Below are positions 1-6,491 of a stretch of 8,022 bases of DNA, piece by piece; within the stretch, counting starts at the first letter, position 1; each line of letters begins with the position of its first letter. The DNA comes from JAHJQQ01 sp964458835 (lineage in GTDB: Bacteria > Pseudomonadota > Gammaproteobacteria > Thiohalobacterales > Thiohalobacteraceae): assembly GCA_964458835.1 (NCBI GenBank), contig CAYWKV010000144.1, positions 1-8,022 on the forward strand, read 5' to 3'. The notes under the pieces are model-generated. The model saw nothing but the letters and a program-made list of their open reading frames with translations. It searched no databases and was not told the DNA's origin. Both the position numbers and the translations under genes were made by a program.

Positions 1-68
1 TGTAGGAGCGGGCTTTGCCCGCGAACGGTCCTGCGTAGACCGGTTCGCGGGCAAAGCCCGCTCCTACA
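1..68. repeat. REP-like palindromic repeat (GTAGGAGCGGGC type)
   Basis: The two arms, 1-26 and 43-68, are exact reverse complements (left arm starts TGTAGGAGCGGGCTTTGCCC). After one bulged base (G42) pairing continues between 27-30 (GGTC) and 38-41 (GACC), leaving a 7-nt loop at 31-37, so about 30 bp can pair. Sequences of this type, with a GTAGGAGCGGGC(T)TTGCCCGCG core, are known as dispersed intergenic repeats in Pseudomonas, Xanthomonadales and other gammaproteobacteria. It lies about 190 bp downstream of parC. It may be transcribed as a 3' hairpin or act as a protein or IS target; neither can be told here. No REP-associated transposase is in the window. Confidence 0.85.
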
Positions 69-87
69 GGTGCACGACAACCGCCTG

Positions 88-219
88 GCGGAAGCACACG
101 GAAGACACCGAAATGAAACCACGTCGCAAGGTCTGCTTCAGCACCTGTGGCGGGTGACGTGGACTGCTGTGTGAAGCATATGATCTGGTCCGTGTTTTTC
201 CGTGTGCTTCCGTGGCAAA
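88..219 (-). repeat. CACGGAA-type dispersed element, copy A
   Basis: This 132-bp element is the reverse-complement counterpart of copy B at 4460-4588. Read on the minus strand, both begin TTTGCCACGGAAGCACACGG and end with TCTTCCGTGTGCTTCCGC. They share internal blocks such as GTCACCCGCCA and GTGGTTTCAT, with small substitutions and indels between. Each copy is itself an imperfect palindrome: the first ~30 nt pair with the last ~23 nt, and the arms are built from 9-10-nt phrases containing CACGGAA. It carries no ORF and begins 38 nt past the parC stop. It looks like a MITE- or REP-like non-autonomous repeat; no matching transposase is present and no target-site duplication is obvious. Confidence 0.85.
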
Positions 220-220
220 T

Positions 221-245
221 GCAGTTTTTGGATTTATGAAACTGC
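221..245 (-). terminator. Small hairpin just downstream of parC (possible terminator)
   Basis: GCAGTTT (221-227) pairs with AAACTGC (239-245) around an 11-nt loop, 12 nt past the parC stop. There is no following T-run on the minus strand, so it is a weak candidate for an intrinsic terminator. The adjacent palindromic element at 88-219 could serve as the real 3' structure of the transcript. Confidence 0.3.
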
Positions 246-257
246 GGTAACCAGCCC

Positions 258-2507
258 TCAGGCCTCGACCTCGAGCCCGCCGACGGTCTGGAAACCGCGC
301 GTCAGCTTCGCGCCGCGCTCGCCGCGCCCGCCGCGGTAGGCGTCCAGATCCGCGCCCTTGAGCTTGAGCTGCCGCTTGCCGCACTGCACCAGCAGGGTGC
401 CGCCCTGCGGCAGCGGGCGCGCGGCGACGACGAACTCCTCGCGCGCCGCGAGCTTCTTGCCGGGAATGGCCAGGTACTTGTTGCCCTTGCCGCGCGCCAT
501 CTGCGGCAGCTCCGCGAGCGGGAACACCAGCAGCCGGCCCGCATTGCTCACCGCCGCCAGCAGATCGCTCTGCACGTCGCCGATGCGCTGCGGCGACAGC
601 ACGCGCGCGCCGGCCGGCAGGCCGAGCACGGCCTTGCCGTTCTTGTTCTTGGCGTACAGATCCTCGAGCCGCGCCACGAAGCCGTAGCCCGCGTCGCTCG
701 CGATCAGATAGAGATCGTCCGGATTGCCCAACGCCAGACCGGCGAATACCGCGCCGTCGGGCGGATTCAGCCGCCCGGTCAGCGGCTCGCCATGACCGCG
801 CGCCGATGGCAGCGCGTGCGCCGGCAGCGAATAGGTCCGGCCGCTGGAGTCGATGAACACCGCCTGCTGATTGCTGCGTCCCATCGCCGCGGCGAGAAAA
901 CCGTCGCCGGACTTGTAGGCGAGCGCCGCGGCGTCGACCTCGTGGCCCTTGGCGGCGCGTACCCAGCCCTTCTCCGACAGCACGATGGTGACGGCCTCGC
1001 TGGGCAGCAGCGCCGTCTCGTCCAGCGCCTGCGCGGCCTCGCGCTCGACCAGTCGCGAGCGGCGTGCGTCCCCGTACTGCTCGGCGTCCTCATTGATCTC
1101 CTTGCGGATGAGGGTCTTCAGCCGCCGGCTGGAGGCCAGCGTCTTCTCGAGTTCGTCGCGCTCCTCGGCCAGCCCCTTCTGCTCGTCGCGGATCTTCATC
1201 TCCTCCAGGCGTGCCAGCTGGCGCAGGCGCGTGTCGAGGATGTAATCCGCCTGCGCCTCGCTCAGCGCGAAGCGCGCGATCAGCACCGCCCTGGGCTCGT
1301 CCTCGGTGCGGATGATGCGGATGACCTCATCGAGGTTGAGAAAGGCGATCAGCAGGCCGTCGAGCAGGTGCAGCCGGCGGATGACCTTGTCGAGCCGGTA
1401 TTCCAGGCGGCGGCGCACCGTCGTGGTGCGGAACTCCAGCCACTCCGCCAGGATGGTGCGCAGATCCTTGACCTGCGGCCGGCCGTCGATGCCGATGATG
1501 TTGAGATTGATGCGGTAGCTGCGCTCGAGGTCGGTGGTGGCGAACAGATGCGACATCAGCGCCTCCACGTCCACGCGGTTGGAGCGCGGCACGATCACCA
1601 GCCGGGTCGGGTTCTCGTGGTCCGATTCGTCGCGCAGATCCTCGACCATGGGCAGTTTCTTGGCGTTCATCTGCTGCGCGATCTGCTCCTGCAGCTTCTC
1701 GCCCGAGACCTGGTAGGGCAGCGCGGTGATGACGATATCGCCCTGCTCCACCTCGTAGCGCGCGCGCATGCGCACCGAGCCGCCGCCGGTGCGGTAGGCC
1801 TGCAGGATCTCGGCACGCGGCGTGATGATCTCGGCATCGGTGGGGAAATCGGGCCCGAGGATGTGCTCGCAGAGCTGCTCGAGCGTGGCCTTCGGATCTT
1901 CCAGCAGCCGGATCGCCGCGGCGGCGACCTCGCGCAGGTTGTGCGGCGGGATGTCGGTGGCCATGCCCACGGCGATGCCGGTGGCACCGTTCAGCAGCAC
2001 GTTCGGCAGGCGCGCCGGCAGCAGCGCCGGCTCCTCCAGGGTGCCGTCGAAGTTGGGCACCCAGTCGACCGTGCCCTGGCCGAGTTCGGCCAGCAGCACC
2101 TCCGCATAGCGGGCCAGGCGCGCCTCGGTGTAGCGCATCGCGGCGAACGATTTGGGATTGTCGGCCGAGCCCCAGTTGCCCTGCCCATCGACCAGCGGGT
2201 AGCGGTAGGAGAACGGCTGCGCCATGAGCACCATGGCCTCGTAGCAGGCCGAGTCGCCGTGCGGATGGAATTTGCCGAGCACGTCGCCGACGGTACGCGC
2301 CGATTTCTTGTACTTGGCGCTGGCCGCCAGTCCCAGTTCCGACATGGCATAGACGATGCGGCGCTGCACCGGCTTGAGGCCGTCGCCGATGTGCGGCAGG
2401 GCACGGTCGAGGATGACGTACATGGAATAGTCCAGGTACGCCTTCTCGGTGAAGGTGCGCAGCGGCAGGCGCTCGATGCCTTCGAAATTCAGTTCGGTGT
2501 CTTGCAT
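258..2507 (-). CDS. parC: DNA topoisomerase IV subunit A (ParC)
   Basis: ParC is the DNA-cleaving subunit of topoisomerase IV; with ParE it decatenates daughter chromosomes and relaxes supercoils in the nucleoid. The 749-aa length is close to E. coli ParC (752 aa), and the sequences align from the N-terminal FTEKAYLDYSMYVI region to the end. The catalytic tyrosine is Y126 in AAMRYTEARL. The HPHGDSACYE stretch (residues 81-90) is the quinolone-resistance region, with S86 and E90 matching the susceptible E. coli residues S80 and E84. The breakage/reunion domain (about 20-490) is followed by a beta-pinwheel C-terminal domain (about 500-740, with LPSEAVTIVLSEKGWVRAAKGH at its start), typical of ParC rather than GyrA. 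The ATG at 2507 gives the expected N-terminus but has no good Shine-Dalgarno. It follows parE by 47 nt, so the two are probably cotranscribed. Confidence 0.97.
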   Translation of the reverse strand: MQDTELNFEGIERLPLRTFTEKAYLDYSMYVILDRALPHIGDGLKPVQRRIVYAMSELGLAASAKYKKSARTVGDVLGKFHPHGDSACYEAMVLMAQPFSYRYPLVDGQGNWGSADNPKSFAAMRYTEARLARYAEVLLAELGQGTVDWVPNFDGTLEEPALLPARLPNVLLNGATGIAVGMATDIPPHNLREVAAAAIRLLEDPKATLEQLCEHILGPDFPTDAEIITPRAEILQAYRTGGGSVRMRARYEVEQGDIVITALPYQVSGEKLQEQIAQQMNAKKLPMVEDLRDESDHENPTRLVIVPRSNRVDVEALMSHLFATTDLERSYRINLNIIGIDGRPQVKDLRTILAEWLEFRTTTVRRRLEYRLDKVIRRLHLLDGLLIAFLNLDEVIRIIRTEDEPRAVLIARFALSEAQADYILDTRLRQLARLEEMKIRDEQKGLAEERDELEKTLASSRRLKTLIRKEINEDAEQYGDARRSRLVEREAAQALDETALLPSEAVTIVLSEKGWVRAAKGHEVDAAALAYKSGDGFLAAAMGRSNQQAVFIDSSGRTYSLPAHALPSARGHGEPLTGRLNPPDGAVFAGLALGNPDDLYLIASDAGYGFVARLEDLYAKNKNGKAVLGLPAGARVLSPQRIGDVQSDLLAAVSNAGRLLVFPLAELPQMARGKGNKYLAIPGKKLAAREEFVVAARPLPQGGTLLVQCGKRQLKLKGADLDAYRGGRGERGAKLTRGFQTVGGLEVEA

Positions 2508-2554
2508 GGCGGATTACGCATCCCTAGGCGAATGACGGTGTGACGGCCGCGCGC

Positions 2555-4441
2555 TCAGACCTCGGCGAGGTCGCCCTTGCGTTCCAGCCAGGCGCGGCGC
2601 TCGGCGACGCGCTTCTTGGCGAGCAGCATGTCCATGACCTGATGGGTATCGTCGGCGGCATCCAGGGTGAGCTGCACCAGCCGGCGCGTATCGGGGTTGA
2701 TGGTGGTCTCGCGCAGCTGCATCGGATTCATCTCGCCCAGGCCCTTGAAGCGCTGCACGCCGATCTTGCCCTTGATCTTCTCGGCGGTGATGCGATCGAG
2801 CACGCCCTGTTTCTCGGCGTCGTCGAGGGCGTAGAACACCTGCTTGCCAACGTCGATGCGATACAGCGGCGGCATGGCGACGTAGACGTGGCCGGCGTCC
2901 ACCAGCGGCTGGAAATGGCGCAGGAACAGCGCGCACAGCAGGGTGGCGATGTGCGCGCCGTCGGAGTCGGCATCGGCGAGGATGCAGACCTTGCCGTAGC
3001 GCAGCCCCTTCAGGTCGTCGGAGCCGGGATCTACGCCGATGGCCACCGAGATGTCGTGCACCTCCTGCGAGGCCAGCACCTCGGCGGAATCCACCTCCCA
3101 GGTGTTCAGGATCTTGCCGCGCAGCGGCATGATCGCCTGGAACTCACGGTCGCGCGCCTGCTTGGCCGAGCCGCCGGCCGAATCGCCCTCCACCAGGAAC
3201 AGCTCGGTGCGCGCCGGATCGGCGGCGGTGCAGTCGGCCAGCTTGCCGGGCAGCGCCGGCCCCGCGGTGATCTTCTTGCGCACCACCTTCTTGCCGGCGC
3301 GCAGGCGGCTCTGGGCGTTGGTGATGGCAAGCTGGGCGATGCGTTCGCCCGTCTCGGTATGCTGGTTCAGCCACAGGCTGAAACCGTCCTTGACCACGCC
3401 GGACACGAACGCGGCGCACTCGCGCGAGGCCAGGCGTTCCTTGGTCTGGCCGGAGAACTGCGGATCGGCGAGCTTCACCGAGAGGATGTAGCTGCAGCGG
3501 TCCCAGACGTCCTCGGGGGTGATGCGCACGCCGCGCGGCAGCAGATTGCGGAACTCGCAGAACTCGCGGATCGCCTCGGTCAGTCCCGTGCGCAGGCCGT
3601 TGACGTGGGTGCCGCCCTGCGCGGTCGGGATGAGGTTCACGTAGCTCTCGCCGATCAGCTCGCCGCCCTCGGTCAGCCACACCACCGCCCACTCCGCGGC
3701 CTCGCGGTTGCCGGCGAGATTGCCGGTGAACGGCTCCTCCGGCAGGCGCTCGGCGCCGGCCAGCGCATCGACCAGATAGTCGCGCAGCCCGTCCTCGTAG
3801 TACCACTCCTCGCGCTCGCCGCCGGCCTCGTCGTGGAACAGCACACGCAGCCCCGGACAAAGCACCGCCTTGGCGCGCAGCACGTGCTTCAGTCGCGGGA
3901 TGGAGAATTTCGGCGAGTCGAAATATTTCGGGTCTGGCGTGAAGCGCACGGTGGTGCCCGTGTTCTGCCGACCGACCGTGCCGATCTCCTTCAGGTCCGA
4001 GACCTTGTCGCCGCCTGCGAAGGCGATGTGGTATTCCTTGCCGCCGCGCCGCACCCACACGTCCAAGTGCTTCGACAGCGCGTTGACCACCGATACGCCG
4101 ACGCCGTGCAGGCCGCCGGAGAACTGGTAGTTCTTGTTCGAGAACTTGCCGCCGGCGTGCAGCCGCGTAAGGATCACCTCGACGCCGGGCACACCCTCCT
4201 CGGGATGAATGTCCACCGGCATGCCGCGGCCGTCGTCGCGCACCTCCAGCGAACCGTCCTTGAACAGCGTGAGTTCGACGCGTTTGGCGTGGCCGGCGAT
4301 GGCCTCGTCGACGCTGTTGTCGATGACTTCCTGGGCCAGGTGGTTCGGTCGGGTGATGTCGGTGTACATGCCCGGGCGCTTGCGCACCGGGTCCAGGCCG
4401 CTCAGAACTTCGATGGCGGAGGCGTCGTAATTGGAACTCAT
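2555..4441 (-). CDS. parE: DNA topoisomerase IV subunit B (ParE)
   Basis: ParE is the ATPase subunit of topoisomerase IV and partner of ParC. It has 628 aa from the chosen start, against about 630 in E. coli. The GHKL ATPase is seen as EVIDNSVDEA (E38, N42), DDGRGMPV (69-76) and the ATP lid GGLHGVG (109-115). The transducer carries the QTK loop (Q332-K334). The TOPRIM domain shows EGDSAGG (418-424) and the metal-binding DADSD (490-494). NTWEVDSAEVLASQEVHDISVA and the FKGLGEMNPMQL region place it in ParE rather than GyrB. The frame is open 12 codons further upstream to an ATG at 4477, but those codons lie inside repeat copy B, whereas the ATG at 4441 gives MSSNYDASAIEVL, colinear with E. coli MTQTYNADAIEVL. 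The upstream GTGGG is only a weak ribosome site. It leads the parE-parC pair. Confidence 0.97.
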   Translation of the reverse strand: MSSNYDASAIEVLSGLDPVRKRPGMYTDITRPNHLAQEVIDNSVDEAIAGHAKRVELTLFKDGSLEVRDDGRGMPVDIHPEEGVPGVEVILTRLHAGGKFSNKNYQFSGGLHGVGVSVVNALSKHLDVWVRRGGKEYHIAFAGGDKVSDLKEIGTVGRQNTGTTVRFTPDPKYFDSPKFSIPRLKHVLRAKAVLCPGLRVLFHDEAGGEREEWYYEDGLRDYLVDALAGAERLPEEPFTGNLAGNREAAEWAVVWLTEGGELIGESYVNLIPTAQGGTHVNGLRTGLTEAIREFCEFRNLLPRGVRITPEDVWDRCSYILSVKLADPQFSGQTKERLASRECAAFVSGVVKDGFSLWLNQHTETGERIAQLAITNAQSRLRAGKKVVRKKITAGPALPGKLADCTAADPARTELFLVEGDSAGGSAKQARDREFQAIMPLRGKILNTWEVDSAEVLASQEVHDISVAIGVDPGSDDLKGLRYGKVCILADADSDGAHIATLLCALFLRHFQPLVDAGHVYVAMPPLYRIDVGKQVFYALDDAEKQGVLDRITAEKIKGKIGVQRFKGLGEMNPMQLRETTINPDTRRLVQLTLDAADDTHQVMDMLLAKKRVAERRAWLERKGDLAEV

Positions 4442-4459
4442 ATCAACCCACAAAACCTG

Positions 4460-4588
4460 TTTGCCACGGAAGCACACGGAAAAACACGGACGAGCACAGG
4501 CCCCACACAGCCGTCCAGGTCACCCGCCAAGTGCCGAGGCAGAGCTTCGCAATGTGGTTTCATCTCTGTGTCTTCCGTGTGCTTCCGC
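4460..4588 (+). repeat. CACGGAA-type dispersed element, copy B
   Basis: This 129-bp copy lies in the opposite orientation to the element at 88-219 and fills most of the 170-bp space between parE and the CNP1-like gene. Its left end has three phrases around CACGGAA (GCCACGGAA, GCACACGGAA, AAACACGGA). Its right end is TCTTCCGTGTGCTTCCGC, which pairs back to the left end. It is 18 nt upstream of the parE start, so it is transcribed in, or contains the promoter region of, the parE message. I could not pick out a convincing -35/-10 pair in it. Confidence 0.85.
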
Positions 4589-4611
4589 GGCTGCAATGGA
4601 TTTTTTCAGCC

Positions 4612-5181
4612 TCAATGGAAGCGATCGTCGTGGGGCAGGCCGTAGCGCATGCGCCGGAGCATCTCGGCGCGCTTCAGGGTGCCCATGGCGGGATCGCAGA
4701 GATAATAGCGGTACAGACGCTCGCGGTAGCGCTCGACGCCCAGGTCGCGGATCGGCGCCCAGCCACGGTCGGGGACCTCGCTCCAGGCGCCGGCGCTGGT
4801 GCCGTAGGCGTAGGTCCGCCACTCGCGGGTCGAGCAGCGCATGCCCTCGTAGAACAGGCTTTCGCTGCCGCCGGGTGCCCGCAGCAGCATGACGTAACGC
4901 ACCACGCCATCCTCGCCGATGGCCAGCGAGGGTTCGTCGATGAACATCTCCAGACGGGAGCCGGCGATCTGCAGCGGCACGGCCACGTAGTGCCGGCCGT
5001 CGGGCCAGGCCGGCAGCTCGACGGCCTGCTCCTTCCAGGGCTCGCGCTCGACGAACGGCATGGCCGGACCCTGATCGTCGTCGAAGGCGGCCGCGAGCGG
5101 TCCGCCCAGAAACAGGAAACCCAGGCCGATCAGACGGATAATGGATAAAAGCGGAAGCTTGGAAATCGCCGTATCTCCCAC
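4612..5181 (-). CDS. CNP1-like family exported protein of unknown function
   Basis: This protein of about 189 aa matches my recollection of the CNP1-like family (Pfam CNP1), uncharacterised proteins of beta- and gammaproteobacteria. Family-like blocks are GEDGVVRYVMLL (89-100), the GMRCSTREWRTYAYG stretch (113-127), and WAPI (141-144) followed by YRERLYRYYLCDP (152-164). An N-terminal segment LPLLSIIRLIGLGFLFLGG then PLAAA (9-32) is a Sec signal peptide with likely cleavage after AAA, so the mature protein should be periplasmic. Two cysteines, C116 and C162, could form a disulfide there; that is inference. The only conventional start in frame is GTG at 5181, with no ribosome site upstream; a GGGAG lies just inside it, so the true start is uncertain. 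Function is unknown, and no link to parE-parC or the iron cluster is evident beyond position. Confidence 0.82.
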   Translation of the reverse strand: MGDTAISKLPLLSIIRLIGLGFLFLGGPLAAAFDDDQGPAMPFVEREPWKEQAVELPAWPDGRHYVAVPLQIAGSRLEMFIDEPSLAIGEDGVVRYVMLLRAPGGSESLFYEGMRCSTREWRTYAYGTSAGAWSEVPDRGWAPIRDLGVERYRERLYRYYLCDPAMGTLKRAEMLRRMRYGLPHDDRFH

Positions 5182-5208
5182 GCAGCGGAAGCCGGCATTC
5201 TAAAAGGC

Positions 5209-5234
5209 TTTCGCGGCGACGGCCAGCGGCGAAA
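5209..5234 (-). terminator. Weak hairpin between the DUF3501 and CNP1-like genes
   Basis: On the minus strand TTTCGC (5234-5229) can pair with GCGAAA (5214-5209), followed by GCCTTTTAG. The 6-bp stem and T4 tract sit 5 nt past the DUF3501 stop and just before the CNP1-like gene. It could end the DUF3501 transcript, but the inner bases do not pair well, so this is a low-confidence call. Confidence 0.3.
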
Positions 5235-5239
5235 CGGTC

Positions 5240-5830
5240 TCAGGCCAGATCCGCGACCAGCGACGTGCGCACCGGTTCCGGGACTGCCGCCGCTTCGTGG
5301 CGGTATTCCGGATGGTCGATGCCCATGCCGATCGCCGCGCCACGCTTGGCGGCCGCAACCATGTCAGGGGCGAGCTCGAAGCGCAGAAAGTGGACCGACG
5401 AGGTCTTGTCCGCCGTGGTGCGGTCCATGTCTTCGTCGGCGATGGCATAGACGCGCTCGGCGTCGCCCACCCGCACCCAGACGCGGTCCTCGACGCCGAC
5501 CAGCCGCGCCAGCACCCGCCGCCGCTCCGCCTCGTCCGGCACCTCGATCATGAAGGTCGCCTTCCAGTTGCTGCCATCCGGGATCAGCGGATTGTAGGCA
5601 TCCAACTCGTCCTGGATGCCCTCGGCCTCGAAGATGCGCTCCACGCGCAGCATCTCCTGAATCTGGTACTGCATGGTCAGCCGATCCTCGAAGTACAGCG
5701 TCGCCAGCGGCCCGATGGCCACTAGGCGATGCTGCTTGTGGGCCAGCACGCGGATACGGAAATCCTTGCGCACCTCGGCATATTGCTCCAGGGAATAGAG
5801 ATCCTCGCGGGTCAGCTTCGCAGTACTCAT
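5240..5830 (-). CDS. DUF3501 family protein
   Basis: This 196-aa protein matches the DUF3501 family: LTREDLYSLEQYAE near the N-terminus, then LYFEDRLTMQYQIQEMLR, the AYNPLIPDGSNWKATFMIE stretch in the middle, EDRVWV, YAIADEDMDR, and KTSSVHFLRFEL with MGIDHPEYRHE near the C-terminus. The biochemical function is not known. From memory, the family is found beside GlpC/HdrD-like Fe-S proteins and rubrerythrins, which fits the gene at 6660-7991. The protein has no cysteine, so it cannot ligate an Fe-S cluster through cysteine; histidines near residues 31-34 and in IDHPEYRHE are possible ligands but unproven. There is no signal peptide, so it is probably cytoplasmic. The ATG at 5830 is preferred over a TTG six codons upstream because GGAG sits 5 nt before it and homologues begin close to this point. 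Confidence 0.9.
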   Translation of the reverse strand: MSTAKLTREDLYSLEQYAEVRKDFRIRVLAHKQHRLVAIGPLATLYFEDRLTMQYQIQEMLRVERIFEAEGIQDELDAYNPLIPDGSNWKATFMIEVPDEAERRRVLARLVGVEDRVWVRVGDAERVYAIADEDMDRTTADKTSSVHFLRFELAPDMVAAAKRGAAIGMGIDHPEYRHEAAAVPEPVRTSLVADLA

Positions 5831-5835
5831 GTGGA

Positions 5836-5839
5836 CTCC
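5836..5839 (-). promoter_or_regulatory. Shine-Dalgarno fixing the DUF3501 start
   Basis: GGAG on the minus strand lies 5 nt before the ATG at 5830. It favours this start over the in-frame TTG at 5848, which would place the GGAG inside the coding region. Confidence 0.6.
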
Positions 5840-5855
5840 GTTCTTCAACAGCTAG

Positions 5856-6129
5856 CGTAGGGTGGGGGGGGGGGGGGCGCCGCCCACGCCCAGCCGGGCC
5901 CCCGCCGCCCGGGGCACCGCCGTCAACACGGCGCCAGCGGGGAAAGAAAGACTCGGACATGAAAAGAACGCGACGGGATGGGAGGGGGGCCGCCCGGATG
6001 GGCTTCCGGCGTGCACACTGGCCGAAAGGAGGGCTGTGGATNNNNNNNNNNCCCCCGGCGGCCGCCGCGCGCCTCCCCCCCCCCGCCCCCCGCCGCCGCG
6101 GGCCCCGCCCCCCCCCTCCGCACCCTACG
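5856..6129. other. Unresolved assembly gap with low-complexity G-rich edges
   Basis: Ten N at 6042-6051 mark a scaffold join. Both flanks are abnormal: a run of 14 G (5864-5877) on the left, and runs of 10 C (6075-6084) and 9 C (6108-6116) on the right. Read toward the gap, each side is therefore G-rich. The block is bounded by CGTAGGGTG (5856-5864) and its reverse complement CACCCTACG (6121-6129). This resembles the ends of a GTAGGGTG-type intergenic hairpin repeat, which would be hard to sequence. No credible gene is visible in the ~270 bp, and the sequence between the runs should not be trusted. The true gap length is unknown. Confidence 0.75.
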
Positions 6130-6146
6130 ATCGATCTACGTGCGGC

Positions 6147-6452
6147 TCAATCGTTGTGCCTGTGCTCGAGATCGACGATCGGCCTGTCGGTGAACAGATA
6201 GTCGCGCAGTTCCTTGTCGAACTTCGGATCACGGCGGCGGATCCATTCCAGCACCATCGCCGCGTGCTCTTTTTCCTCGTCGCGGTTGTGGGCCAGGATC
6301 GCCTTCAGCTCCGCGTCCCTGCAGGCGTCGACGCGCTGCTGGTACCAGTCGATCGCCTCCAGCTCCTCCATGAGCGACACGATGGCGCGGTGCATGTCGC
6401 GGGTGTCATCGGACAGTTCGTCGATAGGCTCGTGATAGCCTTCGTTGGACAT
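6147..6452 (-). CDS. Encapsulated-ferritin-like protein (EncFtn), no visible targeting tail
   Basis: EncFtn proteins are short two-helix ferritin relatives that form a ferroxidase site across a dimer interface and oxidise Fe(II) inside encapsulin shells. This 101-aa protein aligns closely with the Rhodospirillum rubrum EncFtn as I recall it. HRAIVSLMEELEAIDWY (21-37) and the AHNRDEEKEHAAMVLEW stretch (54-70) carry the expected ligands: E30, E60 and H63 (R. rubrum E32, E62, H65), the entry-site residues E29 and E32 (E31, E34), and W36 (W38). The usual C-terminal extension, ending in a GSL(K/R)-like shell-targeting peptide, is absent: the protein stops at VDLEHRHND soon after YLFTDRPI. No encapsulin gene is visible; the assembly gap lies directly downstream. 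The ATG at 6452 has a strong GAGGAG 7 nt upstream. The Fe-S gene lies 207 bp upstream, beyond a palindromic repeat. Confidence 0.9.
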   Translation of the reverse strand: MSNEGYHEPIDELSDDTRDMHRAIVSLMEELEAIDWYQQRVDACRDAELKAILAHNRDEEKEHAAMVLEWIRRRDPKFDKELRDYLFTDRPIVDLEHRHND

Positions 6453-6459
6453 GGCGCTT

Positions 6460-6465
6460 CTCCTC
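6460..6465 (-). promoter_or_regulatory. Strong Shine-Dalgarno of the EncFtn gene
   Basis: GAGGAG on the minus strand ends 7 nt before the ATG at 6452. It is the best ribosome site in the window, suggesting EncFtn is translated well even though its neighbours have weak sites. Confidence 0.65.
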
Positions 6466-6491
6466 GACTGACCAGGGCAAAATTTGTTTTA

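Noticed and set aside
88..219. CRISPR-like repeats in the CACGGAA and CCACGAAA elements
   Set aside because: The phrases are 9-10 nt, adjacent without unique spacers, and mirrored in inverted arms; no cas genes are present.
470..2507. Quinolone-resistance mutation in ParC
   Set aside because: S86 and E90 match the susceptible residues S80 and E84 of E. coli ParC.
792..2543. Long open frame on the plus strand opposite parC
   Set aside because: It lies antisense to a well-conserved parC, and its translation is rich in R, A, Q, H and L without any recognisable motif. Long antisense frames are expected in GC-rich genes.
4589..4611. Hairpin GGCTG/CAGCC just past the CNP1-like stop as a terminator
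   Set aside because: The stem is only 5 bp with a 13-nt loop, and no T-run follows on the minus strand (the run is A within the loop).
2540..4645. Long open frame on the plus strand opposite parE
   Set aside because: Antisense to parE, runs through repeat copy B, and shows no family resemblance.
5364..5960. Minus-strand frame starting in the gap region and overlapping DUF3501
   Set aside because: Its first part is low-complexity sequence from the suspect gap edge, and the rest is DUF3501 read in the wrong frame.
5856..6140. Sequencing-adapter remnant beside the gap
   Set aside because: AGATCGATCGTAGGG has slight likeness to a common adapter, but the identity is short and a GTAGGGTG-type genomic repeat explains both borders better.
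6453..6491. Promoter for EncFtn between the palindrome and the gene
   Set aside because: TAAAAC and TTTCGT-like boxes can be found but with spacings of 12 or 21 nt; no pair is convincing.
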